Shown one piece after another: positions 42,645-51,521 of a stretch of DNA of 64,000 nt. The DNA lies in NCBI RefSeq assembly GCF_943193015.1, contig NZ_CALPCM010000010.1, positions 1 through 64,000 of the forward strand, read 5' to 3'. The notes under the pieces were generated by a model. The model ran no database searches and was not told where the DNA came from. It saw only the letters and a list, made by a program, of their open reading frames with translations. Positions within the stretch are counted from its first letter, which is position 1. Each line of letters starts with the position of its first letter. The position numbers and the translations under genes are program-made. The DNA comes from Hominisplanchenecus_A murintestinalis (GTDB lineage Bacteria; Bacillota; Clostridia; Lachnospirales; Lachnospiraceae).

Positions 42645-45353
42645 ATGAAGAATAATATAATAAGAAAGAAGCTGATGGTTTTTGGGCTGGTGTGCAGTAT
42701 GGCGATGTCTATGGTATCTGCCCCGGCGCTGGCGGCAGGGACAGAACCTTATTCGGAAACGGAGAGTGAAAGCGAGAGCCAAACACAGCAGACGGAAACA
42801 GAGAGTGAAAGCCAGACACAGCCTCTGTCAGAAACACTTCCGTCTGAGAGCGAGACATATATGCAGGGAACAGAGAGCGAGAGCCAGTCGGAAGAGACAG
42901 AAACGCAGGGCGGAGGCGCAGAGGTGGTTTTGGATGACTGGGACCTGACGTCCAGAGAAGGAGTGGAAGGCCTTTATATCAGCGGGATTGAAGGCGAAGA
43001 CTATACCCGTGATAGCGTTACAGGGATGATTACTATAAAGAGTGATAAGGCGATAGAGATTACCGGAAAGCCTGGTGTGGAATATACGGGACAGATTGTT
43101 GTAGAAGCGGACGAAGCAAAGCTTACCTTAGATAATGTAGTGATGAAAAATGCCGCAGGCGATATGCTTACAGTGCAGGAAGGGAAGAAACTGGATTTGA
43201 CTGTGAGCCATGTAAATAAGCTTCTTGCGGACGAGAACGACGGGGCTGTGGCGGTAAAGCTTGAGACGGCATCGGAGCTTACGATAAGTGGAGACGGAAA
43301 ACTGGATATCCGGGGCACAAAGATGGGGAAGGACATCGTTATGTCCAGGGGAATGAAGAAAATAGATACAGAAGAGGAAAAAGATAAACCGGCTTCCCTG
43401 ACGATTACAGATGGCACGGTAAGAGCAGTGAACGGTATTTCAGTGACGGGGAATGAGTCTCAGAAGGTATCTGTAAAAATTACAGGAGGAAGCGTGGATT
43501 TGAAGGAGCTTTCTTCCTCAGACAAAGAGAAAATTAAACTTACAGGGAATAGCGGCGCAGATGTTCATAAGACCAGCCTGACTCTTTCAGAAGCAGAAGA
43601 GCAGGTGGATGACATTGCGATTTTATCCGGTGGGACAGCCTATACTTATGGAAAAGATGGTATCTATACAGACGAGAATAATAAGATTTACCTGTATCTT
43701 CCGGCGAAGCAGACAGTAGTGACGGCAGCAGGCACAGCCTATGCCGGGGAGGTAAAAACCAGCGGGACAACAGAACTGGCAAAGGAGAGTGCTATGCTTA
43801 CTGTGGAGCCGGTGACGGTTCCGGCGCTGACTTATGGCGATACGGCGGATAAGATTGTATCTGCAGCCGTGACAGTGAAAAATGCTTCTGTTAACAGTAC
43901 GACGGTGACGGCAGAGCTTACCGGAGCAAATAGAGACGGATTTACTTTAACTCCGGCGGCAGTGCAGACAGATGGGGTGACAGTTCCGGGAAAGACGGAT
44001 GCGGCAGTCGGCGTCAATACAGAAATCAGGATACAGCCCAAGGAAAGCCTGCTGGATAAGGGCGCCGGGAAATATGAGACGACTCTGACTATCACGGATG
44101 CGTCGGGAAAGACGACTCTGGTGACGGTTTCTTTTACAATCAATAAAGCGAAACTTACGCCGGAAGCGAAGATTGACGAGAAGGTGTACGATGGCAAGCG
44201 GACAGGGTCAGGTACGGTAACGCTGAAAGGCGCGATGTATGGTGAGAAGCCGAAGATTGTTGAGAATAAGGTATCTTATAAATTTAACAGTGCAAATGTG
44301 AAGGATGCAAAGAAGGTGACAGTGTCAGAGCTGGAGCTGCAAGAAGAGTATGCGAAGAATTATGAACTGGCTCTGGACAGGTTTGAGGTAGAAGCGTCTA
44401 TTAAAAAAGCGCCGAATGATAATGATAAAGAGGATTTGAAAAAGCCAAGCGTTACGGCAGTGTACAATAAGGAGAAAGGAATTTGGCAGCCGAAGATGAC
44501 AACCTATGAGGGACAGGAGTATCTGTTCTTCGGTTCATCGCGCACAGAGCTGACGGAAAAGAATAAGAAAAGCGAAAACTGGGAGTTTGGCGATAAAAAG
44601 ACCAAGTCGGATCGGATCGTGTCTATGGGCGATAAAAATGGGAAGCCGATAGGGCTCAAAAGCGGAACTACGTATACGGTATGGACAAGGTTCGCAGGGG
44701 ATGATAACCATGAGCCAAGCGACGGGGATGCGATGGCATATACGACATTTTCCGTAGGTTCTTCTGGTGGGGACGGAACCTCGGTGAGTGAAAGTAATAA
44801 CAGGATTAAAGGGCTGACAGAGGGGACGACTTACAAAATCGGTTCCCGGCTTGCCTTTGGCGCAGAGGGGGCAGGAATGACGAATACTTCCCCGAAAACG
44901 GGAGATGAGCGCTATATTCCGCTGTCCTGGAAGGTAAGCGAGGAGCATACCTGGAGCAGCGCGCCTTATGAGGCGGCATTTACGATTAATCAGGCGGGTT
45001 CTTATACCCTGCAGGTGACGTTCCGCAAACAGACGTATTCGAACAATTCCTGGGTAAATACCAGCACGACGTCAGTGAAAAGCGTGAACTTCAAGATGGC
45101 GTCTGACGGGGCGAACGGCACAGGCTATACAACGAGCGGCGGAAACTCTCCGTCTACAGGCTCAGGTACGGGGAGCAGCGGAAGCGGCAGCAATTCAAAT
45201 TCAGGCTCCGGTACAAAGACAAATACCGCAGCAAAGACAGGGGATGATTCACCAATCATTCCGCTGCTTGTGGTTTGCCTGGCTTCGGCATTGGTAGTGG
45301 GGGGAATTCTGTGGAAGAAACGGAAGGATGACAAAGAAGATGAGATGGAATAA
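42645..45353 (+). CDS. Cell-surface protein with YDG domain and KTGD-type C-terminal anchor
   Basis: A 902-residue exported protein. The signal peptide covers about 1-30 (ending ALAAG). A Ser/Glu/Thr/Gln-rich stalk follows (about 31-90). A beta-helix-like region (about 100-330) resembles the carbohydrate-binding DUF4353 type. A YDG-like domain (KVYDGKRTGSGTVTLKG) lies near 515-600. A Gly/Ser-rich spacer leads to AAKTGDDSP, a hydrophobic segment (IPLLVVCLASALVVGGILW) and a charged tail KKRKDDKEDE. That arrangement matches a sortase substrate with a noncanonical TGD motif instead of LPXTG. Function is unknown; adhesion or polymer binding is likely. The ATG is preceded by AGAGGGGAC. It overlaps the longest frame of prmA by 26 bp. 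Confidence 0.75.
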   Translation: MKNNIIRKKLMVFGLVCSMAMSMVSAPALAAGTEPYSETESESESQTQQTETESESQTQPLSETLPSESETYMQGTESESQSEETETQGGGAEVVLDDWDLTSREGVEGLYISGIEGEDYTRDSVTGMITIKSDKAIEITGKPGVEYTGQIVVEADEAKLTLDNVVMKNAAGDMLTVQEGKKLDLTVSHVNKLLADENDGAVAVKLETASELTISGDGKLDIRGTKMGKDIVMSRGMKKIDTEEEKDKPASLTITDGTVRAVNGISVTGNESQKVSVKITGGSVDLKELSSSDKEKIKLTGNSGADVHKTSLTLSEAEEQVDDIAILSGGTAYTYGKDGIYTDENNKIYLYLPAKQTVVTAAGTAYAGEVKTSGTTELAKESAMLTVEPVTVPALTYGDTADKIVSAAVTVKNASVNSTTVTAELTGANRDGFTLTPAAVQTDGVTVPGKTDAAVGVNTEIRIQPKESLLDKGAGKYETTLTITDASGKTTLVTVSFTINKAKLTPEAKIDEKVYDGKRTGSGTVTLKGAMYGEKPKIVENKVSYKFNSANVKDAKKVTVSELELQEEYAKNYELALDRFEVEASIKKAPNDNDKEDLKKPSVTAVYNKEKGIWQPKMTTYEGQEYLFFGSSRTELTEKNKKSENWEFGDKKTKSDRIVSMGDKNGKPIGLKSGTTYTVWTRFAGDDNHEPSDGDAMAYTTFSVGSSGGDGTSVSESNNRIKGLTEGTTYKIGSRLAFGAEGAGMTNTSPKTGDERYIPLSWKVSEEHTWSSAPYEAAFTINQAGSYTLQVTFRKQTYSNNSWVNTSTTSVKSVNFKMASDGANGTGYTTSGGNSPSTGSGTGSSGSGSNSNSGSGTKTNTAAKTGDDSPIIPLLVVCLASALVVGGILWKKRKDDKEDEME

Positions 45354-46293
45354 ATTTACACTAAAGACGCGTTCGGCTGTAGAGGATATCGTGATTTCTA
45401 CCTTGGCGGAAGCAGGAGTAGAGGGCGTAGAGATTGAAGATAAGATTCCTTTGACGGAGCAGGACAAGCAGCAGATGTTTGTAGACATCCTGCCGGAAGG
45501 ACCGGAAGACGACGGCATTGCGTATCTGAACTTTTATCTGGATGAAGCAGAGGATAAGGAAGCGCTTCTGGCACGGGTGCGGGAAGCGCTGGAGGAGCTT
45601 CGCAGCTTTATGGATATCGGAGAGTGTACGATTACGGAGTCCCAGACAGAAGATAAGGATTGGATTAATAATTGGAAGCAGTATTTTCATCAGTTTTATG
45701 TGGATGATATTTTAATTATTCCGTCCTGGGAGGAAGTACAGCCAGAGGATACCCCAGGTATGATTATTCATATTGATCCGGGCACGGCGTTTGGGACAGG
45801 AATGCATGAGACGACACAGCTCTGTATGCGCCAGTTGAAAAAGTATGTGAAAGATGGCTCTGAGATTCTTGATGTGGGGACGGGAAGCGGTATCCTGTCT
45901 ATCGCGGCATTGAAGATGGGGGCGGGCCATGCGGTCGGTACGGACTTAGACCCTTGTGCGATTTCCGCCACGAAAGAAAATCTGGAGGCAAATGATATCC
46001 CGGCAGGGAAAATGGACGTGATGATTGGAAATATCATTGATGATCCGGCAGTACAGGAGAACGTCGGCTATGAGAAGTACGATATTGTGGCGGCGAATAT
46101 CCTGGCAGATGTTCTGGTTCCTCTTACGCCTGTGATTATCCGTCAGATGAAGCGGGGCGGCATTTACATCACATCAGGTATTATTGATGAGAAGGAAAGC
46201 GTGGTGGTTAATGCAGTGAAAGCTGCCGGGCTTGAGGTTCTGGAAGTAACGCGTCAGGGTGAATGGGTGTCCGTGACTGCGAGAAAGAATTAG
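45340..46293 (+). CDS. prmA: Ribosomal protein L11 methyltransferase
   Basis: A SAM-dependent enzyme that methylates ribosomal protein L11. The 317-residue form starts MRWNKFTLKT, close to the usual PrmA N-terminus. An in-frame ATG 12 bp upstream (45328) is possible but has a ribosome-like GGAAGG touching it. The catalytic domain shows IDPGTAFGTGMHETT and the SAM motif ILDVGTGSGILSIAA, then VAANILADVL (a NxxL-type motif). It begins inside the 3' end of the surface protein gene and is followed at once by rsmE, a conserved pair in Firmicutes. Confidence 0.93.
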   Translation: MRWNKFTLKTRSAVEDIVISTLAEAGVEGVEIEDKIPLTEQDKQQMFVDILPEGPEDDGIAYLNFYLDEAEDKEALLARVREALEELRSFMDIGECTITESQTEDKDWINNWKQYFHQFYVDDILIIPSWEEVQPEDTPGMIIHIDPGTAFGTGMHETTQLCMRQLKKYVKDGSEILDVGTGSGILSIAALKMGAGHAVGTDLDPCAISATKENLEANDIPAGKMDVMIGNIIDDPAVQENVGYEKYDIVAANILADVLVPLTPVIIRQMKRGGIYITSGIIDEKESVVVNAVKAAGLEVLEVTRQGEWVSVTARKN

Positions 46294-46301
46294 GGAATGA
46301 C

Positions 46302-47072
46302 ATGCACCATTTTTTTGTAGCGCCGGAACAGATTGGCGAAAAGAAGATAACGATTACGGGCAGTGATGTGAACCATATCCGGAATGTGCTGCGGATGGAA
46401 GCGGGAGAACAGATTACGGTGAGCGGCGGGGAAGGAAAAGAATACCGCTGTGAAGTGCTTGTACTGGAGCCTGACAGAGTAGAAGCAGGGATTATGTGGG
46501 TGCAGGAGACGGAAGCAGAGCTTCCGTCGAAGACTTATCTGTTTCAGGGACTGCCCAAAGGCGATAAGATGGAACTGATTATCCAGAAGGCTGTGGAACT
46601 GGGCGTATATGAAATCATCCCTGTGGCTACGAAACGGGCGGTAGTGAAGCTGGATAAGAAAAAAAGTGAGAGCAAGAGGAAACGCTGGCAAAGTATTTCC
46701 GAGAGCGCGGCAAAGCAGTCTAAGCGGCTGATTGTCCCGGAAATTACATCTGTGATGAGTTTTCGGGAAGCGGTAGAATATGCCGCAGGGATGGATGTGA
46801 AGCTGATGCCGTATGAGCTTGCAGAAGGGATGGAGGAAACCAGGCATCTGCTTGAGGGCATTGTACCGGGGCAGTCTGTGGCAATCTTTATCGGACCGGA
46901 GGGAGGTTTCTCGGCGGAGGAAGCAAAGCTGGCTGCGGCAGAAGGGCTGCAGCCTATAACACTTGGAAAACGGATACTCAGGACAGAGACTGCAGGGATG
47001 ACGGTATTGTCAGTGCTAATGTACTTGTTAGAGGGCAGGACAGAGAGGGAAAATGGAAGCATATCTGGATAA
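46302..47072 (+). CDS. rsmE: 16S rRNA (uracil-1498-N3)-methyltransferase
   Basis: A SPOUT-class methyltransferase acting on U1498 of 16S rRNA. The 256-residue protein begins MHHFFVAPEQIGE, the typical RsmE start. An N-terminal PUA-like domain is followed by the knotted SPOUT domain with IGPEGGFSAEEAKLA and LGKRILRTETAGMTVLS, the SAM-binding knot. A longer frame from ATG 46263 overlaps prmA and is not preferred, because AGGGAATG precedes ATG 46302. The 3' end overlaps the next gene by 20 bp. Confidence 0.95.
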   Translation: MHHFFVAPEQIGEKKITITGSDVNHIRNVLRMEAGEQITVSGGEGKEYRCEVLVLEPDRVEAGIMWVQETEAELPSKTYLFQGLPKGDKMELIIQKAVELGVYEIIPVATKRAVVKLDKKKSESKRKRWQSISESAAKQSKRLIVPEITSVMSFREAVEYAAGMDVKLMPYELAEGMEETRHLLEGIVPGQSVAIFIGPEGGFSAEEAKLAAAEGLQPITLGKRILRTETAGMTVLSVLMYLLEGRTERENGSISG

Positions 47073-48210
47073 TTCGGCAACCACCAGATGTCTGGAAAGC
47101 GTGCGGGACATTGTGGTAAGGACGATGATAGAAGATTACGGGAATCCGTCTTCGAAACATTTGAAGGGGATGGAGGCAGAGAGGTATCTGCGCGATGCCC
47201 GGGAGAGAATCGCACGTACCCTGAAAGTAAGTGAAAAGGAGATTTTCTTTACATCCGGAGGGACGGAGTCTAATAATTGGGCGCTGATTGGCGCGGCGAT
47301 GGCAAACCGCAGGGCAGGAACACATATTATCACGACGGCGGTGGAACATGCCGCCGTGATTCAGCCTATGATGTATCTGGAGGAGCAGGGATTTTCCGTA
47401 ACATATCTGCCCGTGAACCGCTATGGCGAGGTTTCTCTGGCGGATTTGAAAGCGGCGGTTCAGGAAGACACTATTCTGGTGTCTGTGATGTATGTGAATA
47501 ACGAGCTGGGGGCGGCAGAGCCGATTGAGGAGATTGGACACTTTTTAAAGGAGAAATATCCCGGTATTCTTTTTCATGTAGATGCGATTCAGGCATATGG
47601 AAAATACAGGATTTTTCCGAAGAAAGCGGGCATTGACATGCTTTCAGTCAGCGGGCATAAGATTCACGGGCCTAAGGGAACCGGCTTTTTGTATATTCAG
47701 GAAAAGGTGAAGATAAAGCCGCTGATGCTTGGCGGCGGACAGCAGAAGGGAATGCGTTCAGGAACAGATAATGTACCGGGAATCGCAGGGCTTGGCGAGG
47801 CTGCCGGCGAGGCATACCGTGACTTTGAGGAAAAGCGCGCACATCTTTTAAGGCTGAAAGAGTATTTTATGGAACAGGTTTCCATGCTTCCTGATGTGGT
47901 GATCAACACCCGGCCGGGCGAAGACGGCGCTCCGCATATTGTCAGTGTGAGCTTTAGAGGAGTGAGGAGCGAAGTTCTGCTCCATGCGCTGGAGGAGAGG
48001 GGGATTTACGTTTCTTCCGGTTCGGCGTGTTCGTCGAATAAGAAACTTCCGGTGAGCGCAGTTTTAAAAGAAATCGGAATGGAACGGGAGCTTCTGGATG
48101 CAACGCTGCGGTTCAGTTTTGGCAGGTTTAATACGGAGGAAGAACTGGCGTACTGTGTGGAAGCACTGAAAGAGCTTCTGCCGATGCTGCGCAGATATTC
48201 GCGACATTAA
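47053..48210 (+). CDS. Cysteine desulfurase (NifS/IscS family), probable ThiI partner
   Basis: A PLP enzyme that removes sulfur from cysteine as a persulfide, 385 residues. Motifs: N-terminal YLDNSATT, the HAAVI region, PLP lysine in SGHKIHGPKG and the active-site cysteine loop SSGSACSS. The short loop and adjacency to thiI match the dedicated desulfurase NifZ that feeds ThiI in Bacillus, and no iron-sulfur scaffold gene is nearby. It starts 20 bp inside rsmE and is followed 12 bp later by thiI, so all three are co-translated. Confidence 0.92.
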   Translation: MEAYLDNSATTRCLESVRDIVVRTMIEDYGNPSSKHLKGMEAERYLRDARERIARTLKVSEKEIFFTSGGTESNNWALIGAAMANRRAGTHIITTAVEHAAVIQPMMYLEEQGFSVTYLPVNRYGEVSLADLKAAVQEDTILVSVMYVNNELGAAEPIEEIGHFLKEKYPGILFHVDAIQAYGKYRIFPKKAGIDMLSVSGHKIHGPKGTGFLYIQEKVKIKPLMLGGGQQKGMRSGTDNVPGIAGLGEAAGEAYRDFEEKRAHLLRLKEYFMEQVSMLPDVVINTRPGEDGAPHIVSVSFRGVRSEVLLHALEERGIYVSSGSACSSNKKLPVSAVLKEIGMERELLDATLRFSFGRFNTEEELAYCVEALKELLPMLRRYSRH

Positions 48211-48222
48211 AGGAGAAAAGTT

Positions 48223-49401
48223 ATGTTTCAGGCATTTTTGATAAAATATGGAGAGATTGGAATCAAGGGGAAGAACCGCCATTTGTTTGAGGATGCGCTG
48301 ATGAAGCAAATCCGCCATGCATTGAAGCATGTGGAAGGCAAATTTTTCGTGCGCAAGGAGCAGGGGCGTATTTTTGTTGAGGCGGAAAGCGCGTTTGATT
48401 ATGATGAGGTTATCGCAGCGCTGCAGCGGGTTTTCGGAATCGTGGGTATTTGTCCGATGGTGCAGGCGGCTGACGAGGGATTTGACAAGCTGGCCGAAAC
48501 GGTGAACGATTATCTGCGGAAGGTGTACGGGGACAGGGAAATGAGCTTTAAGGTAAATGCCCGGAGGGCGAAAAAGAGTTATCCCAGGACGTCCATGGAA
48601 ATCAACGCGGATTTGGGCGAGAGAATTCTTGCGGCATTTCCCAATATGAAAGTAGACGTGCATAAGCCGGATGTGATGCTGGATGTGGAAATACGGGATC
48701 AGATTTATATTTATTCCCAGATTATTCCGGGGCCGGGCGGTATGCCGGTGGGGACAAACGGAAAGGCCATGCTGCTTTTGTCAGGAGGGATTGACAGCCC
48801 GGTAGCGGGGTATATGATTGCCAAACGGGGTGTGAAAATTGATGCGGTGTATTTCCATGCGCCGCCATATACCAGTGAACGGGCAAAGCAGAAGGTGGTA
48901 GATTTAGCGCATCTGGTAGCCAGGTATTCAGGGCCGATTAACCTGCATGTAGTGAACTTTACGGATATCCAGCTTTATATCTATGAGGCGTGCCCTCACG
49001 AGGAGCTGACAATTATTATGCGGCGCTATATGATGCGGATTGCGGAACATTTTGCAAAAGAAACGGGCTGCCTGGGATTGATTACAGGCGAGAGCATCGG
49101 GCAGGTGGCGAGCCAGACCATGCAGAGCCTGGCGGCGACGAACGCTGTGTGTACTATGCCGGTATTCCGTCCGGTGATAGGCTTTGATAAGCAGGAAATT
49201 GTAGATATTGCGGAAAAGATAGATACTTATGAGACTTCCATCCAGCCTTTTGAGGACTGCTGTACGATTTTTGTGGCGAAACATCCGGTAACAAAGCCGA
49301 ATATTAATATCATCAGACGCAGCGAGACGCATCTGGAAGAAAGAATTGACGAGCTGGTGCAGACTGCAATAGAAACGACAGAAACTATATGGGTAGAATA
49401 G
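48223..49401 (+). CDS. thiI: tRNA 4-thiouridine synthase ThiI
   Basis: Makes 4-thiouridine at position 8 of tRNA from ATP and persulfide sulfur. The 392-residue protein has an N-terminal ferredoxin-like and THUMP region (about 1-165) and a PP-loop pyrophosphatase domain with LLSGGIDSPVAGYMIAKRG. It lacks the C-terminal rhodanese domain found in enterobacteria, as in Firmicutes; sulfur would come straight from the adjacent desulfurase. A role in thiazole synthesis is not supported by the context. AAAGGAG precedes the ATG, and a terminator-like hairpin follows. Confidence 0.96.
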   Translation: MFQAFLIKYGEIGIKGKNRHLFEDALMKQIRHALKHVEGKFFVRKEQGRIFVEAESAFDYDEVIAALQRVFGIVGICPMVQAADEGFDKLAETVNDYLRKVYGDREMSFKVNARRAKKSYPRTSMEINADLGERILAAFPNMKVDVHKPDVMLDVEIRDQIYIYSQIIPGPGGMPVGTNGKAMLLLSGGIDSPVAGYMIAKRGVKIDAVYFHAPPYTSERAKQKVVDLAHLVARYSGPINLHVVNFTDIQLYIYEACPHEELTIIMRRYMMRIAEHFAKETGCLGLITGESIGQVASQTMQSLAATNAVCTMPVFRPVIGFDKQEIVDIAEKIDTYETSIQPFEDCCTIFVAKHPVTKPNINIIRRSETHLEERIDELVQTAIETTETIWVE

Positions 49402-49413
49402 AGGCAAAAAAAT

Positions 49414-49450
49414 GAATCCATCTGCCGCAGTGATGCTGGCAGTGGATTCT
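49414..49450. terminator. Bidirectional terminator after thiI
   Basis: GAATCCATCTGCC (49414-49426) pairs with GGCAGTGGATTC (49438-49449) with one bulged base, preceded by an A-run and followed by TTC. It lies between the convergent thiI and Crh-like genes. Confidence 0.65.
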
Positions 49451-49465
49451 TCACTGATACCTGTT

Positions 49466-49702
49466 CTACTCTTCGATGATGTATGGAGACAGGGAAGAAA
49501 TGATTTCATCCACATTGTCTTCTACATGGATATTTAAGTCGATAGGCTTAGAAAGATCCAGACTGAAGATACCCATGATAGATTTTGCGTCAATCACGTA
49601 TCTCCCGGATACTAAATCAAAATCATAATCAAATTTCGTAATATCATTTACAAATGACTTTACTTTATCAATGGAATTCAAAGAAATTTTTACTGTTTTC
49701 AT
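49466..49702 (-). CDS. HPr-family protein lacking the active-site histidine (Crh-like)
   Basis: A 78-residue cytoplasmic protein with the HPr fold pattern. The segment YVIDAKSIMGIFSLDL matches the HPr region around regulatory Ser46; the equivalent here is S41. The GIHARPA-type loop with the phosphoryl-accepting His15 is missing and replaced by a sequence around NSIDK. It therefore cannot act as a PTS carrier but could still be phosphorylated on serine, as Crh of Bacillus is. A good ribosome site (GGGAGG) and promoter are present. The alternative is a purely structural HPr-like fold with another role. Confidence 0.75.
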   Translation of the reverse strand: MKTVKISLNSIDKVKSFVNDITKFDYDFDLVSGRYVIDAKSIMGIFSLDLSKPIDLNIHVEDNVDEIISSLSPYIIEE

Positions 49703-49735
49703 TTGGAAAAACCTCCCTTATTATTTTATACTCTC

Positions 49736-49764
49736 ATCTTAACTATGAGAGGCAGAAAAGTCAA
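49736..49764 (-). promoter_or_regulatory. Sigma-A promoter for the Crh-like gene
   Basis: On the minus strand, TTGACT (49764-49759), 17 bp, TAAGAT (49741-49736). Confidence 0.55.
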
Positions 49765-49882
49765 GTCGAAAAAGAGACAAACTTAAAAATGCTAATTGGG
49801 CAAAAGTAATAAAGTCAGAAAGGGACTGGAAAAAGTCAATAGTAAGATTGGATGAAAGCCGACAGAAAGGACAGGAACTGAT

Positions 49883-51211
49883 ATGAAAAAGAAAGCCGCC
49901 CTGCATAATTTGGGATGTAAAGTGAATGCATATGAGACGGATGCTATGCGGCAGATGCTGGAACAGGCGGGGTATGAGATTGTCCCGTTTGCGCCGGGGG
50001 CGGATGTGTACGTGATAAATACCTGTACCGTGACGAACATTGCCGACAGGAAGTCACGGCAGATGCTGCACAAGGCAAAGAAAATGAATCCCCGGGCGAT
50101 AGTGGTGGCGGCAGGCTGCTATGTCCAGGCGTCGGCCGACAGACAGGAGATAGATACGTCTATTGACATTGTTATTGGGAATAATAAGAAAAAAGACTTG
50201 GTAGAAATCCTGGCAGAATATGAGAGGAGCCATGCGGAAGAATTCATTATTGATGTGAACCATACCCAAGAATATGAAGAGCTTTCGATTAGCCATACCT
50301 CAGAGCATACCCGGGCATATATTAAAGTCCAGGACGGATGCAACCAGTTCTGCAGCTACTGCATCATCCCTTATGCCAGGGGGCGGGTCAGAAGCCGGAG
50401 CATGGAGGATGTCATTGAAGAAGTGTGCTCTCTGGCGGCGAACGGGTATCAGGAGGTGGTTCTCACAGGTATCCATTTAAGCTCGTATGGGATAGATTTG
50501 GATACGACGCTTGCTGAGCTTATTCTCGCTGTCCATGAGGTAGATGGTATACAGAGAATCCGGCTGGGCTCACTGGAACCGCGGATTGTGACGGAAGAAT
50601 TTGCCCGGACGATTTCTGCGCTTCCGAAACTGTGCCCTCACTTTCATCTTTCTCTTCAGAGTGGGTGTGACGCTACCCTGAAACGGATGAACCGCAGGTA
50701 TACGACAGAAGAGTATGAGGAAAAATGCAGGCTTTTGCGGAAGTATTTTGATAATCCGTCCCTGACGACGGATGTTATCGTGGGATTTCCGGGTGAGACG
50801 GAGGAAGAATTTGCCGAGACGAGGGCATTTCTGGAAAAAATACAGTTTTATGAAACGCATGTATTCAAATATTCCCGGAGGAAAGGGACGCGGGCAGCTG
50901 TGATGGAAGATCAGGTAAGCGATGGGAAAAAGGCGGAACGCAGCAATATCCTGCTGGAGCTTAACCGCAGAAACCGGGAAGCGTATGAAAATGCCCGCAT
51001 GGGAAAACAGGATGAAGTATTGTTTGAAGAGTGCGTGACGCTGGACGGGGAAAGCTATTATACAGGGCATACGAGAGAGTATGTCCGCATGGCTGTTCCG
51101 GCGGAAGAAGGGCTTGCCAATAAAATCCTTCCGGTACGCGTGGGAAAAAGCAGGAAGCAGGGGCTGCTGACGGCGGAGATATCGAAAAGTTTTGATTGTA
51201 TTTTTGCATGA
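49883..51211 (+). CDS. mtaB: tRNA (N6-threonylcarbamoyladenosine-C2)-methylthiotransferase MtaB
   Basis: A radical SAM enzyme that converts t6A37 to ms2t6A in tRNAs reading ANN codons. The 442-residue protein shows the three methylthiotransferase cysteines (C12 in NLGCKVN, NTCTVTN, AAGCYVQ) binding one cluster and the radical SAM CNQFCSYC motif binding the second. A C-terminal TRAM-like domain follows. The first motif, LGCKVNAYE, is typical of MtaB (YqeV) rather than MiaB. Ribosome site AAAGGACAGG. No clear promoter was found in the preceding gap. Confidence 0.94.
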   Translation: MKKKAALHNLGCKVNAYETDAMRQMLEQAGYEIVPFAPGADVYVINTCTVTNIADRKSRQMLHKAKKMNPRAIVVAAGCYVQASADRQEIDTSIDIVIGNNKKKDLVEILAEYERSHAEEFIIDVNHTQEYEELSISHTSEHTRAYIKVQDGCNQFCSYCIIPYARGRVRSRSMEDVIEEVCSLAANGYQEVVLTGIHLSSYGIDLDTTLAELILAVHEVDGIQRIRLGSLEPRIVTEEFARTISALPKLCPHFHLSLQSGCDATLKRMNRRYTTEEYEEKCRLLRKYFDNPSLTTDVIVGFPGETEEEFAETRAFLEKIQFYETHVFKYSRRKGTRAAVMEDQVSDGKKAERSNILLELNRRNREAYENARMGKQDEVLFEECVTLDGESYYTGHTREYVRMAVPAEEGLANKILPVRVGKSRKQGLLTAEISKSFDCIFA

Positions 51212-51240
51212 TTTATATTAGAATAAAGAGAAAGTATAGT
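51212..51240 (+). promoter_or_regulatory. Possible promoter for the ireB-ruvX-DUF1292 operon
   Basis: TTTATA (51212-51217), 17 bp, TATAGT (51235-51240), directly after the mtaB stop codon. The -35 is weak. Confidence 0.4.
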
Positions 51241-51255
51241 TAAGGGCGTGATAAA

Positions 51256-51519
51256 ATGGGCAATATAAGTAATACACAGTATTTTAAAGTAAATTCGGAA
51301 ACAGAAATAAGCGTGAAGGAAATCCTGGACACGGTTTATAATGCGATGACGGAAAAAGGGTATAATCCGGTGAATCAGATTGTAGGGTATATTATGTCGG
51401 GAGACCCTACCTATATCACCAGCCATAAAAATGCCAGGAGCATGATTATGAAGGTGGAACGGGACGAGCTGGTAGAGGAGCTGTTGAAAGAGTACATTAA
51501 GAATAGGGCCTGGCAATAG
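51256..51519 (+). CDS. ireB: IreB family regulatory phosphoprotein (DUF965)
   Basis: A small (87 residues) cytoplasmic regulator. In Enterococcus, IreB is phosphorylated on N-terminal threonines by the PASTA kinase IreK and affects cell-wall stress and cephalosporin resistance. Family features here are TEISVKEILDTVYNAM, GYNPVNQIVGYIMSGDPTYITSH and a C-terminal LVEELLKEYIKNR helix; Thr7 lies in the phosphorylated region. It starts the conserved ireB-ruvX-DUF1292 group, although alaS, a common upstream neighbour, is absent here. The kinase is not in this window. Confidence 0.93.
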   Translation: MGNISNTQYFKVNSETEISVKEILDTVYNAMTEKGYNPVNQIVGYIMSGDPTYITSHKNARSMIMKVERDELVEELLKEYIKNRAWQ

Positions 51520-51521
51520 GT

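Noticed and set aside
42451..42648. 65-residue frame with a TTG start before the surface protein gene
   Set aside because: It covers the TTGACA-TATTAT promoter and the leader hairpin of that gene and has no ribosome site or family match.
46263..46301. Longer N-terminus for RsmE
   Set aside because: It overlaps prmA; the MHHFFV start behind AGGGAATG fits the family.
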